NCBI RefSeq assembly: GCF_025717555.1
Contig: NZ_JAJIRP010000004.1
Location: 373,426 to 437,425 of the forward strand
From: Paucibacter sp. B2R-40
GTDB lineage: Bacteria > Pseudomonadota > Gammaproteobacteria > Burkholderiales > Burkholderiaceae_C
Direction of reading: 5' to 3'
DNA: 64,000 nucleotides
The translations under genes were made by a program, and so were the position numbers. Shown in pieces: positions 1 through 9,633 of the stretch; position 1 is the first letter of the stretch; each line of letters starts with the position of its first letter. The notes beneath the pieces are model-generated. The model was given only the letters and a program-made list of their open reading frames with translations, searched no databases and had not been told where the DNA came from.

Positions 1-455
1 CCAAGGAAATCACCCCGCTGCTGCGCGAGCGGGTCAAGATGATCCAAAAGGCCGGCATCATGATGGGCCTGCAAACGGTCTGCCTGAAGGGTGTCAATGA
101 TGACGTCGAGGTGATGCGTGAGCTGTTCATGCAGTCGATCGAAATGGGCGTGCGCCCTTACTACGTCTACTCGACCGATATGGTCGAGGGCGCGCACCAT
201 TTCATCGTGCCGCATCACCGCATGATCGAACTGTACGAAGGCCTGCGTGGCTGGATCAGCGGCCCCGCAGTGCCGACCTTCATCGTCGACGGCCTGGGCG
301 GCCTGGGCAAGCTGCCCATCATCCCGAGCTATGTCAAAGAGGAAGTGCTGGATGACGGCACCGGCACCACGATCAAATGTCGCAACTACGCCGGCAAGAC
401 GGTCGAGATGCCCGGGCTGGGTCAGAACTACAGTCTGCCTACCCGTAGCAACTGA
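1..455 (+). CDS. kamA: Lysine 2,3-aminomutase, C-terminal part (5' end outside window)
   Basis: The open frame runs in from the window edge (first full codon at 3) and ends with TGA at 453-455, giving about 150 C-terminal residues. The stretch with GLQTVCLKGVNDD, RPYYVYSTDMVEG and the closing glycine-rich VDGLGGLGKLPIIPSY segment matches the C-terminal half of KamA, a radical-SAM, PLP-dependent enzyme that turns L-lysine into L-beta-lysine. The radical-SAM cysteine cluster must lie upstream and cannot be checked. It is the first step of the pathway encoded by the next six genes; only 15 bp separate it from kdd, so they are probably co-transcribed. Confidence 0.88.
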   Translation, partial: KEITPLLRERVKMIQKAGIMMGLQTVCLKGVNDDVEVMRELFMQSIEMGVRPYYVYSTDMVEGAHHFIVPHHRMIELYEGLRGWISGPAVPTFIVDGLGGLGKLPIIPSYVKEEVLDDGTGTTIKCRNYAGKTVEMPGLGQNYSLPTRSN

Positions 456-470
456 GCGAGCATTTGCGAT

Positions 471-1511
471 ATGACTTTGATTGCTTCGCCTTACGGCATT
501 CACCGTGTCATCGAACCCAAGGGCGTGCTGCCGCAACCCGCCTGGAAGATCGACAACGCTATGGAGATTTTCGACAACGAAATCCTCATCGACGTGTCGG
601 CGCTGAACATCGATTCGGCCAGCTTCACGCAAATCAAAAAAGAGGCCGCGGGTGATGTGGCCCGCGTCGAGGCGATCGTGCGGCGCACCGTCGCCGAGCG
701 CGGCAAGATGCACAACCCGGTGACCGGCTCGGGCGGCATGTTGATCGGCACGGTGCTGCAAATCGGCGCCAAGTTGGCGGGCAGGATCGACCTTGAGGTG
801 GGCGACAAGATCGCCACACTGGTGTCGCTGTCGCTGACGCCGCTGCGCATCGATGCGGTCAAGAAAATTCATCTGGACAAGGATCAGATCGAGATCAGCG
901 GCCGCGCCGTGTTGTTTGAAACCGGCCTGTTCGCCAAGCTGCCGGCCGACATCCCCGAAAACGTGGCACTGGCGATTCTGGACGTGGCCGGTGCGCCGGC
1001 GCAAACCGCGCGGCTGGTGCAGGCCGGCAACACCGTGGTCGTGATCGGCGGCGGCGGCAAGTCGGGCACGCTGTGCGTGTACGAGGCCAAGAAGCGCGTC
1101 GGCCCGGCCGGCATGGTGATCGGCGTGTCGCCGTTCGCCAAAGACTGCGAACGCATGCGCGAGTTGGGCTGGGTTGACCACGCCCTTCAAGTCGACGCGA
1201 CCGACGCGGTGGCGCTGATGGAAGCCGTTAGCGGCGTGACCGGCGGCCGGATGGCCGATGTGGTGATCAACTGCGTCAATATTCAGAACACCGAGATGGC
1301 CAGCATCCTGGCCACGCGCGATGGCGGCAAGATCTACTTCTTCTCGATGGCCACCAGCTTCACCGCCGCCGCCCTGGGCGCCGAGGGTGTGGGCAAGGAC
1401 ATCGAGATGATCGTCGGCAATGGCTATGCGCGCGACCACGCCAAGTTCGCCTTGGCGCTGCTGCGCGAGAGCCCTAGGCTGCGAACGCTGTTTGAAGAGC
1501 TTTATGTCTAA
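471..1511 (+). CDS. kdd: L-erythro-3,5-diaminohexanoate dehydrogenase
   Basis: The 346-residue protein oxidises 3,5-diaminohexanoate to 3-keto-5-aminohexanoate plus ammonia with NAD(P) in lysine fermentation (family knowledge). A Rossmann dinucleotide-binding motif (VVVIGGGGKSGTLCVYEAKK) lies near residues 190-210 and the overall layout is that of a zinc-free MDR-like dehydrogenase. The assignment rests on this fold plus position between kamA and kamDE; the family is otherwise rare. ATG at 471 follows kamA by 15 bp. The 3' end overlaps the next gene by 8 bp, so translation is likely coupled. Confidence 0.85.
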   Translation: MTLIASPYGIHRVIEPKGVLPQPAWKIDNAMEIFDNEILIDVSALNIDSASFTQIKKEAAGDVARVEAIVRRTVAERGKMHNPVTGSGGMLIGTVLQIGAKLAGRIDLEVGDKIATLVSLSLTPLRIDAVKKIHLDKDQIEISGRAVLFETGLFAKLPADIPENVALAILDVAGAPAQTARLVQAGNTVVVIGGGGKSGTLCVYEAKKRVGPAGMVIGVSPFAKDCERMRELGWVDHALQVDATDAVALMEAVSGVTGGRMADVVINCVNIQNTEMASILATRDGGKIYFFSMATSFTAAALGAEGVGKDIEMIVGNGYARDHAKFALALLRESPRLRTLFEELYV

Positions 1512-2616
1512 ATTTGCTAGCGTGTCGCCGCTCTGGCAACGCATCAGGAACAGCCGGATCGAGACGCTGGCCGTGATGGGCATGGCCAAGAACACCGGCA
1601 AGACCGTCGCCTTGAACCATGTGCTGGCGCAGGCCCACGCCGCGCAGATAGCGGTCGGCGTGACCTCGATTGGCCGCGACGGTGAGGACCGCGATCAGGT
1701 CTTTTTGTTCCCAAAGCCGCCGGTGCTGATCTGGCCCGGCAGCCTGGTCGCCACCGCGCGCGACACCTTGGTACGCTCCAAACTGCGTTTCAAGCTGCTG
1801 GGCAATACCGGCATCGATTCGCCTATGGGCGAGATCGTCATCGTCAAGGCGCTGGAATACGGCGAGATGGAGATCGCCGGCGCCTCGCGCAGCAGCGATC
1901 AACTGAAAGTCATTCAACGCCTGCGCCAGGCCGGCTGCGAGTTGGTGGTCTTGGATGGCGCCTTGGGCCGCAGCCACCATGCCTCGCCGGCGATTGCCGA
2001 TGGCGTGATCCTGGCCACAGGAGCTGCGATTGGCGGCGGCATTCAAGATGTGATCCGCAAGACTCGTGACCGCTTAGCGATTTTGGGCATCGCACGCGTG
2101 CCGGCCGAGCTGGGTGCGCGCGTGCAGGACTTATTCAACCAGGGCGGCGTGGCGATCTGGGCGCGCGACGGCAAGCCGCTGTTCCAAGCCGAGATTGCCA
2201 GCCTGAACGCGGCCTCAGTGCTGATGGGTTTCGCCGAACAAGACGTGGGCACGATCGCGGTCAGTGGTGCGGTGGGCCGCCAGCTCTGGCGCGCGATGTC
2301 CAGCCTTGGGGCTATGAAGCCAGGCCTGAACATCGTCGTGGCCGACGGCACCAAGCTCTTTGTCGATGCGCTCGATGTGCAGGCCTTTTGCAAGCAAGGC
2401 GGCAGCCTCTATGGCTACCGCAGCATCCGCATCCTGGGCCTGACGCTGAACCCCTTCTCACCGATGGGCGGCAGCTTCGACGGCGCCGAGTTCCTCGCCG
2501 ACGCCGAGGCGGCTTTGCCCGGCTACGACGTCTGCGATGTGCTGCTGTCGGAACAGAAGAAACAACAACTACAACTAAAACAAGGAGCCGACCGCGATGT
2601 CGCAACTTCAACTTGA
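1504..2616 (+). CDS. P-loop accessory protein of the lysine 5,6-aminomutase operon (KamB-like)
   Basis: The 370-residue protein has a Walker A motif at residues 26-34 (GMAKNTGKT) and a long glycine-rich domain, but no membrane segment. Known lysine-fermentation clusters carry accessory genes next to kamDE that are thought to encode a reactivase or chaperone for the B12 enzyme (KamB/KamC, MutL-like). The location and nucleotide-binding motif suggest this role, as one polypeptide rather than two; that is inference. ATG 1504 was preferred over upstream starts because it sits at the end of kdd (8-bp overlap) and gives a normal N-terminus. The end overlaps kamD by 20 bp, inside which the kamD ribosome-binding site AAGGAG lies. 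Confidence 0.6.
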   Translation: MSKFASVSPLWQRIRNSRIETLAVMGMAKNTGKTVALNHVLAQAHAAQIAVGVTSIGRDGEDRDQVFLFPKPPVLIWPGSLVATARDTLVRSKLRFKLLGNTGIDSPMGEIVIVKALEYGEMEIAGASRSSDQLKVIQRLRQAGCELVVLDGALGRSHHASPAIADGVILATGAAIGGGIQDVIRKTRDRLAILGIARVPAELGARVQDLFNQGGVAIWARDGKPLFQAEIASLNAASVLMGFAEQDVGTIAVSGAVGRQLWRAMSSLGAMKPGLNIVVADGTKLFVDALDVQAFCKQGGSLYGYRSIRILGLTLNPFSPMGGSFDGAEFLADAEAALPGYDVCDVLLSEQKKQQLQLKQGADRDVATST

Positions 2617-4147
2617 TAGCGCGCAAATAGACCGCGCCCGCGAATCGGCGCGGCGCATTGCGCGCAATGTGTTCGACGAGATGAGCCAGTTCACCACCAC
2701 CACGGTGGAGCGCGCCACGCTGCGTTTGCTGGGCGTGGACGGTGTTGACGAAAACTATGTGCCGCTGCCGAACCGCCTGGTCAGCCATTTGCAGGAGCAA
2801 AACCTGTTGCAGCATGGTTCCGCCTGGATCGTGGCAGGCGCGATGTTGGAGCAGGGTTTGAGCGCCCAAGGCGTGGCCGAGGCGGTAGCCGCCGGCACGC
2901 TGACGCTAACTTCGCCTAAGGACGGCGCGGCCGCTCGCTGCAAGGCCGAGGCCGAGGCGCAAAGCCGCTGCGAGCAGATCGCCGGCCAGCGCAACTACCG
3001 TGCCGCCGAGATCAAGAGTAATGGCGGTGAAGCGCCCACGCCCTGGCTCTACCTGATCGTTGCCACCGGCAATATCTATGAAGACGTGACGCAGGCCTGC
3101 GCCGCCGCCGAGCAGGGCGCCGACATCATCGCGGTGATCCGCTCCACCGGCCAGAGCCTCTTGGACTATGTGCCTTACGGCGCCACCACCGAAGGCTTCG
3201 GCGGTACGTATGCGACGCAGGAGAACTTCCGCCTGATGCGCACCGCGCTGGACGCGGTAGGCAAGAAGCTCAACCGCTACATCCGACTGACCAATTACTG
3301 CTCCGGCCTGTGCATGCCCGAGATCGCCGCCATGGGCGCGATGGAGCGGCTGGACATGATGTTGAACGACTCGATGTACGGCATCATCTTCCGCGACATC
3401 AATATGAAGCGCACCTTCATTGACCAGTTCTTCTCGCGCATGGTCAATGCCTACGCCGGCATCATCATCAACACCGGCGAAGACAATTACCTGACCACGG
3501 CCGATGCCTATGAGGCCGCACACACGGTCCTGGCTTCGCAGCTGATCAACGAGCAGTTCGCCTACCTGTCGGGCTTGCAGCCCGATCAGATGGGCTTGGG
3601 CCATGCGTTCGAGATTCACCCCGAGTTGGAGAACGGCTTTTTGTGGGAGATCGCGCATGCGCAGCTGGTGCGTCAAGTCTTCCCCGATGCCTGCCTGAAG
3701 TACATGCCGCCGACCAAACATATGACCGGCAATATCTTCAAGGGCCATGTGCAGGACACCTTGTTCAATGTGGTCAGCACGCTGACGAACCAGAACATCC
3801 ATCTGCTGGGCATGATGACCGAGGCGATCCACACGCCCTTTATTCAGGACCGTTTCCTGGCCATACAGAATGCGCGTTATGTGTTCGGCACCATGAAGGA
3901 TCTGAATTCAGAGATCGAATTCAAGCGCGGCGGCAAGATCGAGCTGCGGGCGCAGGAAGTGCTGGCCGAAACCGAAGCCATCCTCGCGCAGATCGAGCAG
4001 ACGGGCTTGCCCGCTGCGATCAGCAAGGGGACGTTTGCCGAAATCTCGCGCACACCGACCGGCGGCAAGGGCCTGGACGGTGTGATCGCCAAAGCGGCCG
4101 ACTACTTCAACCCCTTCCCTGCTTTGATGTTGAAGGGAGGGCTGTGA
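2597..4147 (+). CDS. kamD: Lysine 5,6-aminomutase, alpha (large) subunit
   Basis: The 516-residue protein is full length for KamD, the TIM-barrel subunit of the adenosylcobalamin- and PLP-dependent enzyme that moves the terminal amino group of beta-lysine (or D-lysine) from C6 to C5. Conserved segments include DYVPYGATTEGFGGT, RLTNYCSGLCMPE, MLNDSMYGIIFRDINM and MPPTKHMTGNIFKGHVQD, typical of the family. A good ribosome-binding site (AAGGAG at about 2580-2585) precedes ATG 2597. kamE starts one base after the stop codon, as expected for a two-subunit enzyme. Confidence 0.93.
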   Translation: MSQLQLDSAQIDRARESARRIARNVFDEMSQFTTTTVERATLRLLGVDGVDENYVPLPNRLVSHLQEQNLLQHGSAWIVAGAMLEQGLSAQGVAEAVAAGTLTLTSPKDGAAARCKAEAEAQSRCEQIAGQRNYRAAEIKSNGGEAPTPWLYLIVATGNIYEDVTQACAAAEQGADIIAVIRSTGQSLLDYVPYGATTEGFGGTYATQENFRLMRTALDAVGKKLNRYIRLTNYCSGLCMPEIAAMGAMERLDMMLNDSMYGIIFRDINMKRTFIDQFFSRMVNAYAGIIINTGEDNYLTTADAYEAAHTVLASQLINEQFAYLSGLQPDQMGLGHAFEIHPELENGFLWEIAHAQLVRQVFPDACLKYMPPTKHMTGNIFKGHVQDTLFNVVSTLTNQNIHLLGMMTEAIHTPFIQDRFLAIQNARYVFGTMKDLNSEIEFKRGGKIELRAQEVLAETEAILAQIEQTGLPAAISKGTFAEISRTPTGGKGLDGVIAKAADYFNPFPALMLKGGL

Positions 4148-4148
4148 G

Positions 4149-4919
4149 ATGTCTGAACAAATCATGATCAACGACCAGATCCCCGAGCAATGGGTCAAGC
4201 CCTACGGCGACACGCTGGACGACGGCCGCGTGCAGCTGTCCTTCACGCTGCCGGTGCCCTTGGACGAAACCGCCAAAGAAGGCGCCAAGATGCTGGCGCT
4301 GCAGATGGGCCTGGAAGAGCCGGCCGTCGTGCATGCCGAGGCGATGGGCAGCGGCTTCTCCTTCTTCGTCGTTTATGGCCAGAGCAAGCACCGGGTAGAC
4401 CTGAGCAAGCTCAAAGTCGCCAAGCCCGAGTTCGAAGTGCTGGACAAGGCCGGCGTCGACGCGCTGATCGCCGAGAAAATGGGCCGCCGCATGGTGGTGG
4501 TGGGTGCCTGCATCGAGACCGATGCGCACACCGTCGGCATCGACGCCATCATGAATATGAAGGGCTACAACGGCCACAAGGGTTTGGAGAGCTATCACGA
4601 GATCCGCGCCATCAACCTCGGCGCGCAGGTCGACTCAGAAGATCTGATCAGCCGCGTGATCGAAGAAAAAGCCGATGTGATCCTGGTCTCGCAGGTGGTG
4701 ACGCAAAAGAACATCCACCTCGACAATCTGACCAAGCTTTCCGATTTGCTCGAAGCCGAAGGCCTGCGCGACAAAGTGATCTTGATCGTCGGCGGCCCAC
4801 GCATCAGCCATGAGTTGGCCAAGGAGCTGGGCTACGACGCCGGCTTCGGCACCAAGACCTATGCGGAAGACGTCGCGTCTTTTGCGATTCACGAATGGAT
4901 CAAGAGGAAAGCAGCATGA
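4149..4919 (+). CDS. kamE: Lysine 5,6-aminomutase, beta (small) subunit
   Basis: The 256-residue protein is the cobalamin-binding subunit. The B12 base-off motif DxHxxG is present at residues 125-130 (DAHTVG), giving the lower-ligand histidine 127. Lys144 (in NGHKGLE) matches the position of the lysine that forms the inter-subunit Schiff base with PLP in characterised homologues. A Rossmann-like B12 domain with [25 protein letters not shown] end follows. The stop codon overlaps the ATG of kal (ATGA, 4916-4919). Confidence 0.93.
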   Translation: MSEQIMINDQIPEQWVKPYGDTLDDGRVQLSFTLPVPLDETAKEGAKMLALQMGLEEPAVVHAEAMGSGFSFFVVYGQSKHRVDLSKLKVAKPEFEVLDKAGVDALIAEKMGRRMVVVGACIETDAHTVGIDAIMNMKGYNGHKGLESYHEIRAINLGAQVDSEDLISRVIEEKADVILVSQVVTQKNIHLDNLTKLSDLLEAEGLRDKVILIVGGPRISHELAKELGYDAGFGTKTYAEDVASFAIHEWIKRKAA

Positions 4920-5311
4920 CTGAGCAAATTACGAGCTTGATTCGGCTTCGCATGAGCGCCCACGACGCGCATTACGCCGGCGATCTGGTCGACGGCTCGC
5001 GCATGTTGGGCCTGTTCGGCGATGTTGCCACCGAGCTTCTGATCCGCAGCGATGGCGATGAAGGTCTGTTCGTTGCCTATGACAAGGTTGAGTTTTTGGC
5101 GCCGGTGTTTGCAGGAGACTTTATCGAAGCCGTCGGGCATATCGTGTCCATGGGCAAGTCCTCGCGAAAGATGGTGTTCGAAGCCCGCAAGGTGATCAGC
5201 GCCGCCAACATCCCTGGCCAAGTCTCGGCCGCCGATGTCTTGGCCGAGCCCATCGTGGTCTGCCGCGCGTCGGGCACTTGTGTGGTGCCGGTCGGCTTCC
5301 AAAGAAAATGA
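4916..5311 (+). CDS. kal: 3-aminobutyryl-CoA ammonia-lyase
   Basis: The 131-residue hotdog-fold protein releases ammonia from L-3-aminobutyryl-CoA to give crotonyl-CoA, the last lysine-specific step. The N-terminal half with [15 protein letters not shown] and [18 protein letters not shown] is typical of Kal, and the position between kamE and kce supports it. ATG 4916 was chosen over the frame's upstream start because it overlaps the kamE stop as ATGA. Its own stop overlaps the kce start in the same way (5308-5311). Confidence 0.88.
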   Translation: MTEQITSLIRLRMSAHDAHYAGDLVDGSRMLGLFGDVATELLIRSDGDEGLFVAYDKVEFLAPVFAGDFIEAVGHIVSMGKSSRKMVFEARKVISAANIPGQVSAADVLAEPIVVCRASGTCVVPVGFQRK

Positions 5312-6126
5312 ATAGCAAGCTGATCATCACCGCCGCGCTGACCGGCGCCGAGGTCACACGCGAGCAGCAGCCGGCGCTGCCGATCACGCCGGACGAGATC
5401 GCCGACGCTGCGGCCGAGTGCGCACTCAAGGGCGCGGCTATCGTCCATGTGCATGGCCGCTTGGCCGACGGCAGCTCGACGCAGGACAAAGAGATCTACC
5501 GCCAGATCATCGAGAAAACGCGCGAGCGCTGCAATGTGATCGTGCAGGTCTCCACCGGCGGCGCGGTCGGCATGACGCCGCAAGAGCGGCTGGCGCCGGT
5601 GACGCTGCGCCCGGAGATGGCGACGCTGTCGATGGGCACGGTCAACTTCGGCGGCGATGTGTTCATGAACCATCCGGCCGATATGGAAGTGTTTGCCGCC
5701 GCGATGACTGAATACGGCGTCAAGCCCGAGTTCGAAATCTTCGACAGCGGCATGCTGACGACGACGCTGCGCTGGCTCAAAAAAGGCATTGTTCAGGGCC
5801 CGCTGCACTTCGACTTCGTGCTGGGCATCCCCGGCGGCATGGCCGGCACGCCAGAAGCCTTGATGTATTTACGCTCGCAGTTACCGCCAGACAGCAGCTG
5901 GACGGTGGCCGGCATTGGTGCAGCCCAACTGCCCTTGGCCACCTTGGCCATGGTGCTGGGCGGCCATGTGCGGGTCGGCTTTGAGGACAATATCTACTTC
6001 CGCAAGGGCGAACTGGCCCGCAGCAATGCGCAGTTAGTCGAGCGCATCGCCTTGATCGCGCAGCAGCTGGACCGGCCGGTGGCCACGCCTGACGAGGCCC
6101 GGGCCATGCTGGGGATCAAACGCTAA
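5308..6126 (+). CDS. kce: 3-keto-5-aminohexanoate cleavage enzyme
   Basis: The 272-residue TIM-barrel protein (BKACE family, formerly DUF849) condenses 3-keto-5-aminohexanoate with acetyl-CoA to yield acetoacetate and 3-aminobutyryl-CoA. Zinc-ligand and substrate motifs are visible: HVHG near residues 48-51, [18 protein letters not shown] and the FEIFDSGML segment. ATG 5308 overlaps the kal stop (ATGA). The TAA stop is the first unit of a heptanucleotide repeat. It is the last gene of the operon; the following gene is convergent. Confidence 0.9.
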   Translation: MNSKLIITAALTGAEVTREQQPALPITPDEIADAAAECALKGAAIVHVHGRLADGSSTQDKEIYRQIIEKTRERCNVIVQVSTGGAVGMTPQERLAPVTLRPEMATLSMGTVNFGGDVFMNHPADMEVFAAAMTEYGVKPEFEIFDSGMLTTTLRWLKKGIVQGPLHFDFVLGIPGGMAGTPEALMYLRSQLPPDSSWTVAGIGAAQLPLATLAMVLGGHVRVGFEDNIYFRKGELARSNAQLVERIALIAQQLDRPVATPDEARAMLGIKR

Positions 6127-6151
6127 GGGTTAAGGGTTGAGGGTTGAGGGT
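6124..6151. repeat. Four tandem heptamers T(A/G)AGGGT between convergent stop codons
   Basis: Units are TAAGGGT, TAAGGGT, TGAGGGT, TGAGGGT in perfect 7-bp register. The first unit supplies the kce stop codon and, on the other strand, the repeat supplies the stop of the DoxX-like gene. No further copies were noticed in the window. Confidence 0.9.
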
Positions 6152-6588
6152 TTGACCCAACCGGCTTCGCCGAGCGGCCAGAACCGGTCGCTGCGGTTGT
6201 CCCACGCCACCACCACAAAGCAGGTGATCAGCAGCGCGCTGTATTCCCAGCCGTCCGTTCCCGGCCCGACCACAAAGAAGCCGGCTTGAGCATGGAAGAT
6301 GACGATGCCGATGAAGTAAATCACCGAGAAGGCCGCGCACAGCGGCCACACCATGATGCGCAGCGCCAAAAACAACGCGCCAAAGGTTTCTACCAGGTTC
6401 ACAAGGCAGGCCAGGAAGTAGCCGCTACCCTTGGGAAAGCCGCCGAGTTCCAACAGCTTGCCCATGATGGGCAGGCTGCCTTCGTCATAACGATAGATGC
6501 CGTGGACAAAGACGATGGCGCACAAGACCAGCCGCAGCAGATCGGGCCCAAAGCGTGCGGGCGAGATGATTCGGTTCAAGAAACTCAT
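6130..6588 (-). CDS. DoxX-like integral membrane protein
   Basis: The 152-residue protein has four hydrophobic segments (about residues 15-35, 58-80, 85-105 and 118-138) with an N-terminal LLRLVLCAIVFVHGIYR stretch typical of DoxX-family proteins. These are small quinone- or thiosulfate-related membrane proteins of mostly unknown function. ATG 6588 is preferred; a TTG at 6600 in frame would add four residues. No clear ribosome-binding site precedes either. The last codons lie in the heptamer repeat shared with kce. No functional partner is adjacent. Confidence 0.65.
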   Translation of the reverse strand: MSFLNRIISPARFGPDLLRLVLCAIVFVHGIYRYDEGSLPIMGKLLELGGFPKGSGYFLACLVNLVETFGALFLALRIMVWPLCAAFSVIYFIGIVIFHAQAGFFVVGPGTDGWEYSALLITCFVVVAWDNRSDRFWPLGEAGWVKPSTLNP

Positions 6589-6730
6589 ATTCGTAGCCAA
6601 GGTTTTGTTAGCAAAGACCAGCGCATGCTAAAGACGCAAGGTCGCGCCAACCAGTCCCTTTGCGATGAGCGACGGTTTTTTAGCGTCCAATTGGCACCAA
6701 AGCAAAGCCAGCGGTTCAGGCTATTTTTTG

Positions 6731-6821
6731 GTTAAGCGCATGTACTTGCCCGCCCCCGCATCAGCTTCTCTTTGCATTCCAGATGGGCCGGTTTGACCGG
6801 GTTGCAGACCAGGGCAATGCT
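6731..6821 (-). pseudogene. Decayed copy of the 3' end of the YfhL-type ferredoxin gene
   Basis: The minus strand translates in pieces as ALVCNPVKPAHLECKEKLM and, after a frame change of inserted GC-rich bases, GKYMRLTKK. The intact ferredoxin at 8829-9080 ends [28 protein letters not shown]. At DNA level 6731-6821 aligns with about 8841-8926, with runs such as ATGGGCCGG and TTGACCGGG shared. There is no start codon or first cluster motif, so it is a remnant. It begins five bases after the stop codon of the histidine kinase gene. Confidence 0.8.
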
Positions 6822-6826
6822 GGCGA

Positions 6827-8707
6827 TCAAGCGCTAGATGACGCTTCGGCATCGCTCGCCACCTGCGCAAAGCGCAAGGTGAAGACGCTGCCCTCACCCA
6901 GTCGGGACTCCACCGACAGCTTGCCATTCAGCTTGCCTGTGGCCAAGCGATGCGAAACCGACAGGCCCAGCCCCGAGCCCCCTTGGCCGAGGCGGGTGGT
7001 GAAAAAGGGATCAAAAGCATGTTTCATGACATGCTCGCTCATGCCGACTCCGTCATCGCTAACGAGCAAGAGCATCTGAGCCGATCCTGGGCCGTCTAGT
7101 AGCGAGGCCGATATCGCAATGTGTCCCGCTGCCATGCCGCCAAATGCATGTTTGGCCGCGTTTTGCACCAAGTTGCTCAAGACCTGCCCCAGCGGCCCAG
7201 GGTAGCTATCGCAAATCAGACCTTCAGCCACGTCCACAGCAATGCTGATGGGAACATTGGCCTTGCGCAAGGCGGGCTGCATTGAGCCCACAATGTCTGC
7301 CACCACGGCCTTCAAATCAAACACGCGGCGGCGCCCCGAGGCTCGGTCCACCGCCACCTCCTTGAAGCTGTCAATCAGCTCGGCGGCTCTTTGCGACGAA
7401 CGCAAAATGAGCCCGGCCATTTCCCCCGTGGCGGCTACGAATGATGCCAATTCCGCCTTTCGCAAAAGACCAGAGTCAACCAGGTTTTTGAATTCCTGCA
7501 CCTGGTGTTGAAGCGTACTGGAGACTGTGACCGTATTGCCAATCGGTGTATTGAGCTCATGGGAAATTCCGGCCACCATGGCGCCCAGGGAGGCGAGTTT
7601 TTCGGACTGAACCAGCACTTCTTGGGCCGACTTGACCGCATCAAGCGCGTTGGAAAGCTCGATCGTGCGCTCCGCCACCCGTTGCTCCAGGCCTTCGTGG
7701 ATAGCCCGTTGGGCGGCCTCGGCAGCCAGGCGGTCGGTCTGATCTAGCAGCGAACAAACCAGGCGTTGGCTGCCGGCGAAATCGACCGTGGCCACATAGA
7801 GCAGCAGCGGTCGCACGCCGTTGGCCGTCTTGAAGTGCACCAGCACACCGTCCAGGCAGCCCTTGCTTGCGAATTCGGCCATCACCGCCTCGCGCTCGAC
7901 GGGATCATGCCAAAGACCTAACTCCTGGGCGTTCTTGTTGAGCGCCTCGGTGGCTGTGATGCCGAACAAGGCAGCCCATGCGTCGTTCACGGCCAGATTG
8001 CGGCCTGTTGCATCGACCGTGGAGGATGGCACTGGATTGGCCCGAAACAGGGCCGCGAAACGCTCCTCGGAGAGTCTGAGGGCCTCCAGTTGCTGCTGCT
8101 GTTGCAGAGTCAACAAGGTGATGCTGTCAATCTTGTCCTGAAAGCTGCGCAACGCCGCCCGCGTGACCAGCAAGGCCATCAACATAGACCCGACCAGCAC
8201 CAAGCCATGCGACACCGACTTGCGGGCCAAGTTGGGTGGGACGTAGCCGAAATTTTCCGCGACGACCATGCCGCCGACCACCACGCTGGTTGCCAGCACC
8301 ACCAGTCCGGCCGCACGGGTGCCCAGCAACCAGCCCGCCGCCACACAGATCGAGGGCAAGGCCAGTAAGACCGGTGTGCGTACACCGGCAACAGCAAAAG
8401 GCAAGCCCAGGCCTATCGCCACCAAGCCCCAAATGAGGACTTGCACCGCCAAGCGTTGCCGTCCATTTCGCATCAAACAATACCCGACCAGCGCTTGCAA
8501 GATCAAGGAACATGCGGCAAGGCTGCTCAATCCAAAACCATAGTTCCACCAAGAGAACCCTGAGAAAGCAAGCCCCAGCCCAAACACCAAGACAAGCACA
8601 TTGCGTAGCATCTCGGTGCCTTGTGCGCCCAGAACGGACGCGCTCTCGACCATCTCGGTCGAATTTGAAGCGATGTCCGGGTCCAGCTGCGGCGATTCAA
8701 GTGGCAT
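6827..8707 (-). CDS. Membrane-bound PAS sensor histidine kinase
   Basis: The 626-residue protein has an N-terminal membrane block of about five hydrophobic segments (residues 34-182), a Gln-rich linker (LTLQQQQQLEALRL), a PAS domain (about 213-320), a coiled-coil stretch, a dimerisation/phosphoacceptor domain with His383 (GISHELNTPIGN), and an ATPase domain with N box NLVQNAAKHAF, G1 box DDGVGM, F box FDPFFTTR and G2 box GSGLGLS. No response regulator is adjacent, so it is an orphan kinase whose signal is unknown. It is flanked by an intact ferredoxin upstream and a ferredoxin remnant downstream, suggesting later insertion. No clear ribosome-binding site precedes ATG 8707. Confidence 0.85.
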   Translation of the reverse strand: MPLESPQLDPDIASNSTEMVESASVLGAQGTEMLRNVLVLVFGLGLAFSGFSWWNYGFGLSSLAACSLILQALVGYCLMRNGRQRLAVQVLIWGLVAIGLGLPFAVAGVRTPVLLALPSICVAAGWLLGTRAAGLVVLATSVVVGGMVVAENFGYVPPNLARKSVSHGLVLVGSMLMALLVTRAALRSFQDKIDSITLLTLQQQQQLEALRLSEERFAALFRANPVPSSTVDATGRNLAVNDAWAALFGITATEALNKNAQELGLWHDPVEREAVMAEFASKGCLDGVLVHFKTANGVRPLLLYVATVDFAGSQRLVCSLLDQTDRLAAEAAQRAIHEGLEQRVAERTIELSNALDAVKSAQEVLVQSEKLASLGAMVAGISHELNTPIGNTVTVSSTLQHQVQEFKNLVDSGLLRKAELASFVAATGEMAGLILRSSQRAAELIDSFKEVAVDRASGRRRVFDLKAVVADIVGSMQPALRKANVPISIAVDVAEGLICDSYPGPLGQVLSNLVQNAAKHAFGGMAAGHIAISASLLDGPGSAQMLLLVSDDGVGMSEHVMKHAFDPFFTTRLGQGGSGLGLSVSHRLATGKLNGKLSVESRLGEGSVFTLRFAQVASDAEASSSA

Positions 8708-8828
8708 GTTTCGCTAACGGTCAACAAGGCCAAATGCCTTTGGGCCAGTATGCCTAACTTCATGCTGGATCGGAAGAAAACAGGATCGCCCTAAAAGCAT
8801 GGCGCCCACATTTCGGTCGCCTTGAAGC

Positions 8829-9591
<763 letters not shown>

Positions 9592-9633
9592 TCGAGGCTC
9601 CTGGATTCAGTGGCCCCGATTATCCCTTGTCAC

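Noticed and set aside
6124-6151. True telomere or linear replicon end
   Set aside because: Only four heptamers between two ordinary convergent genes in continuous chromosomal sequence.
8085-8110. Poly-Gln (CAG/CAA) run as a contingency repeat
   Set aside because: Only five glutamines in a linker of the histidine kinase, and changes would not be frame-shifting by codon units.
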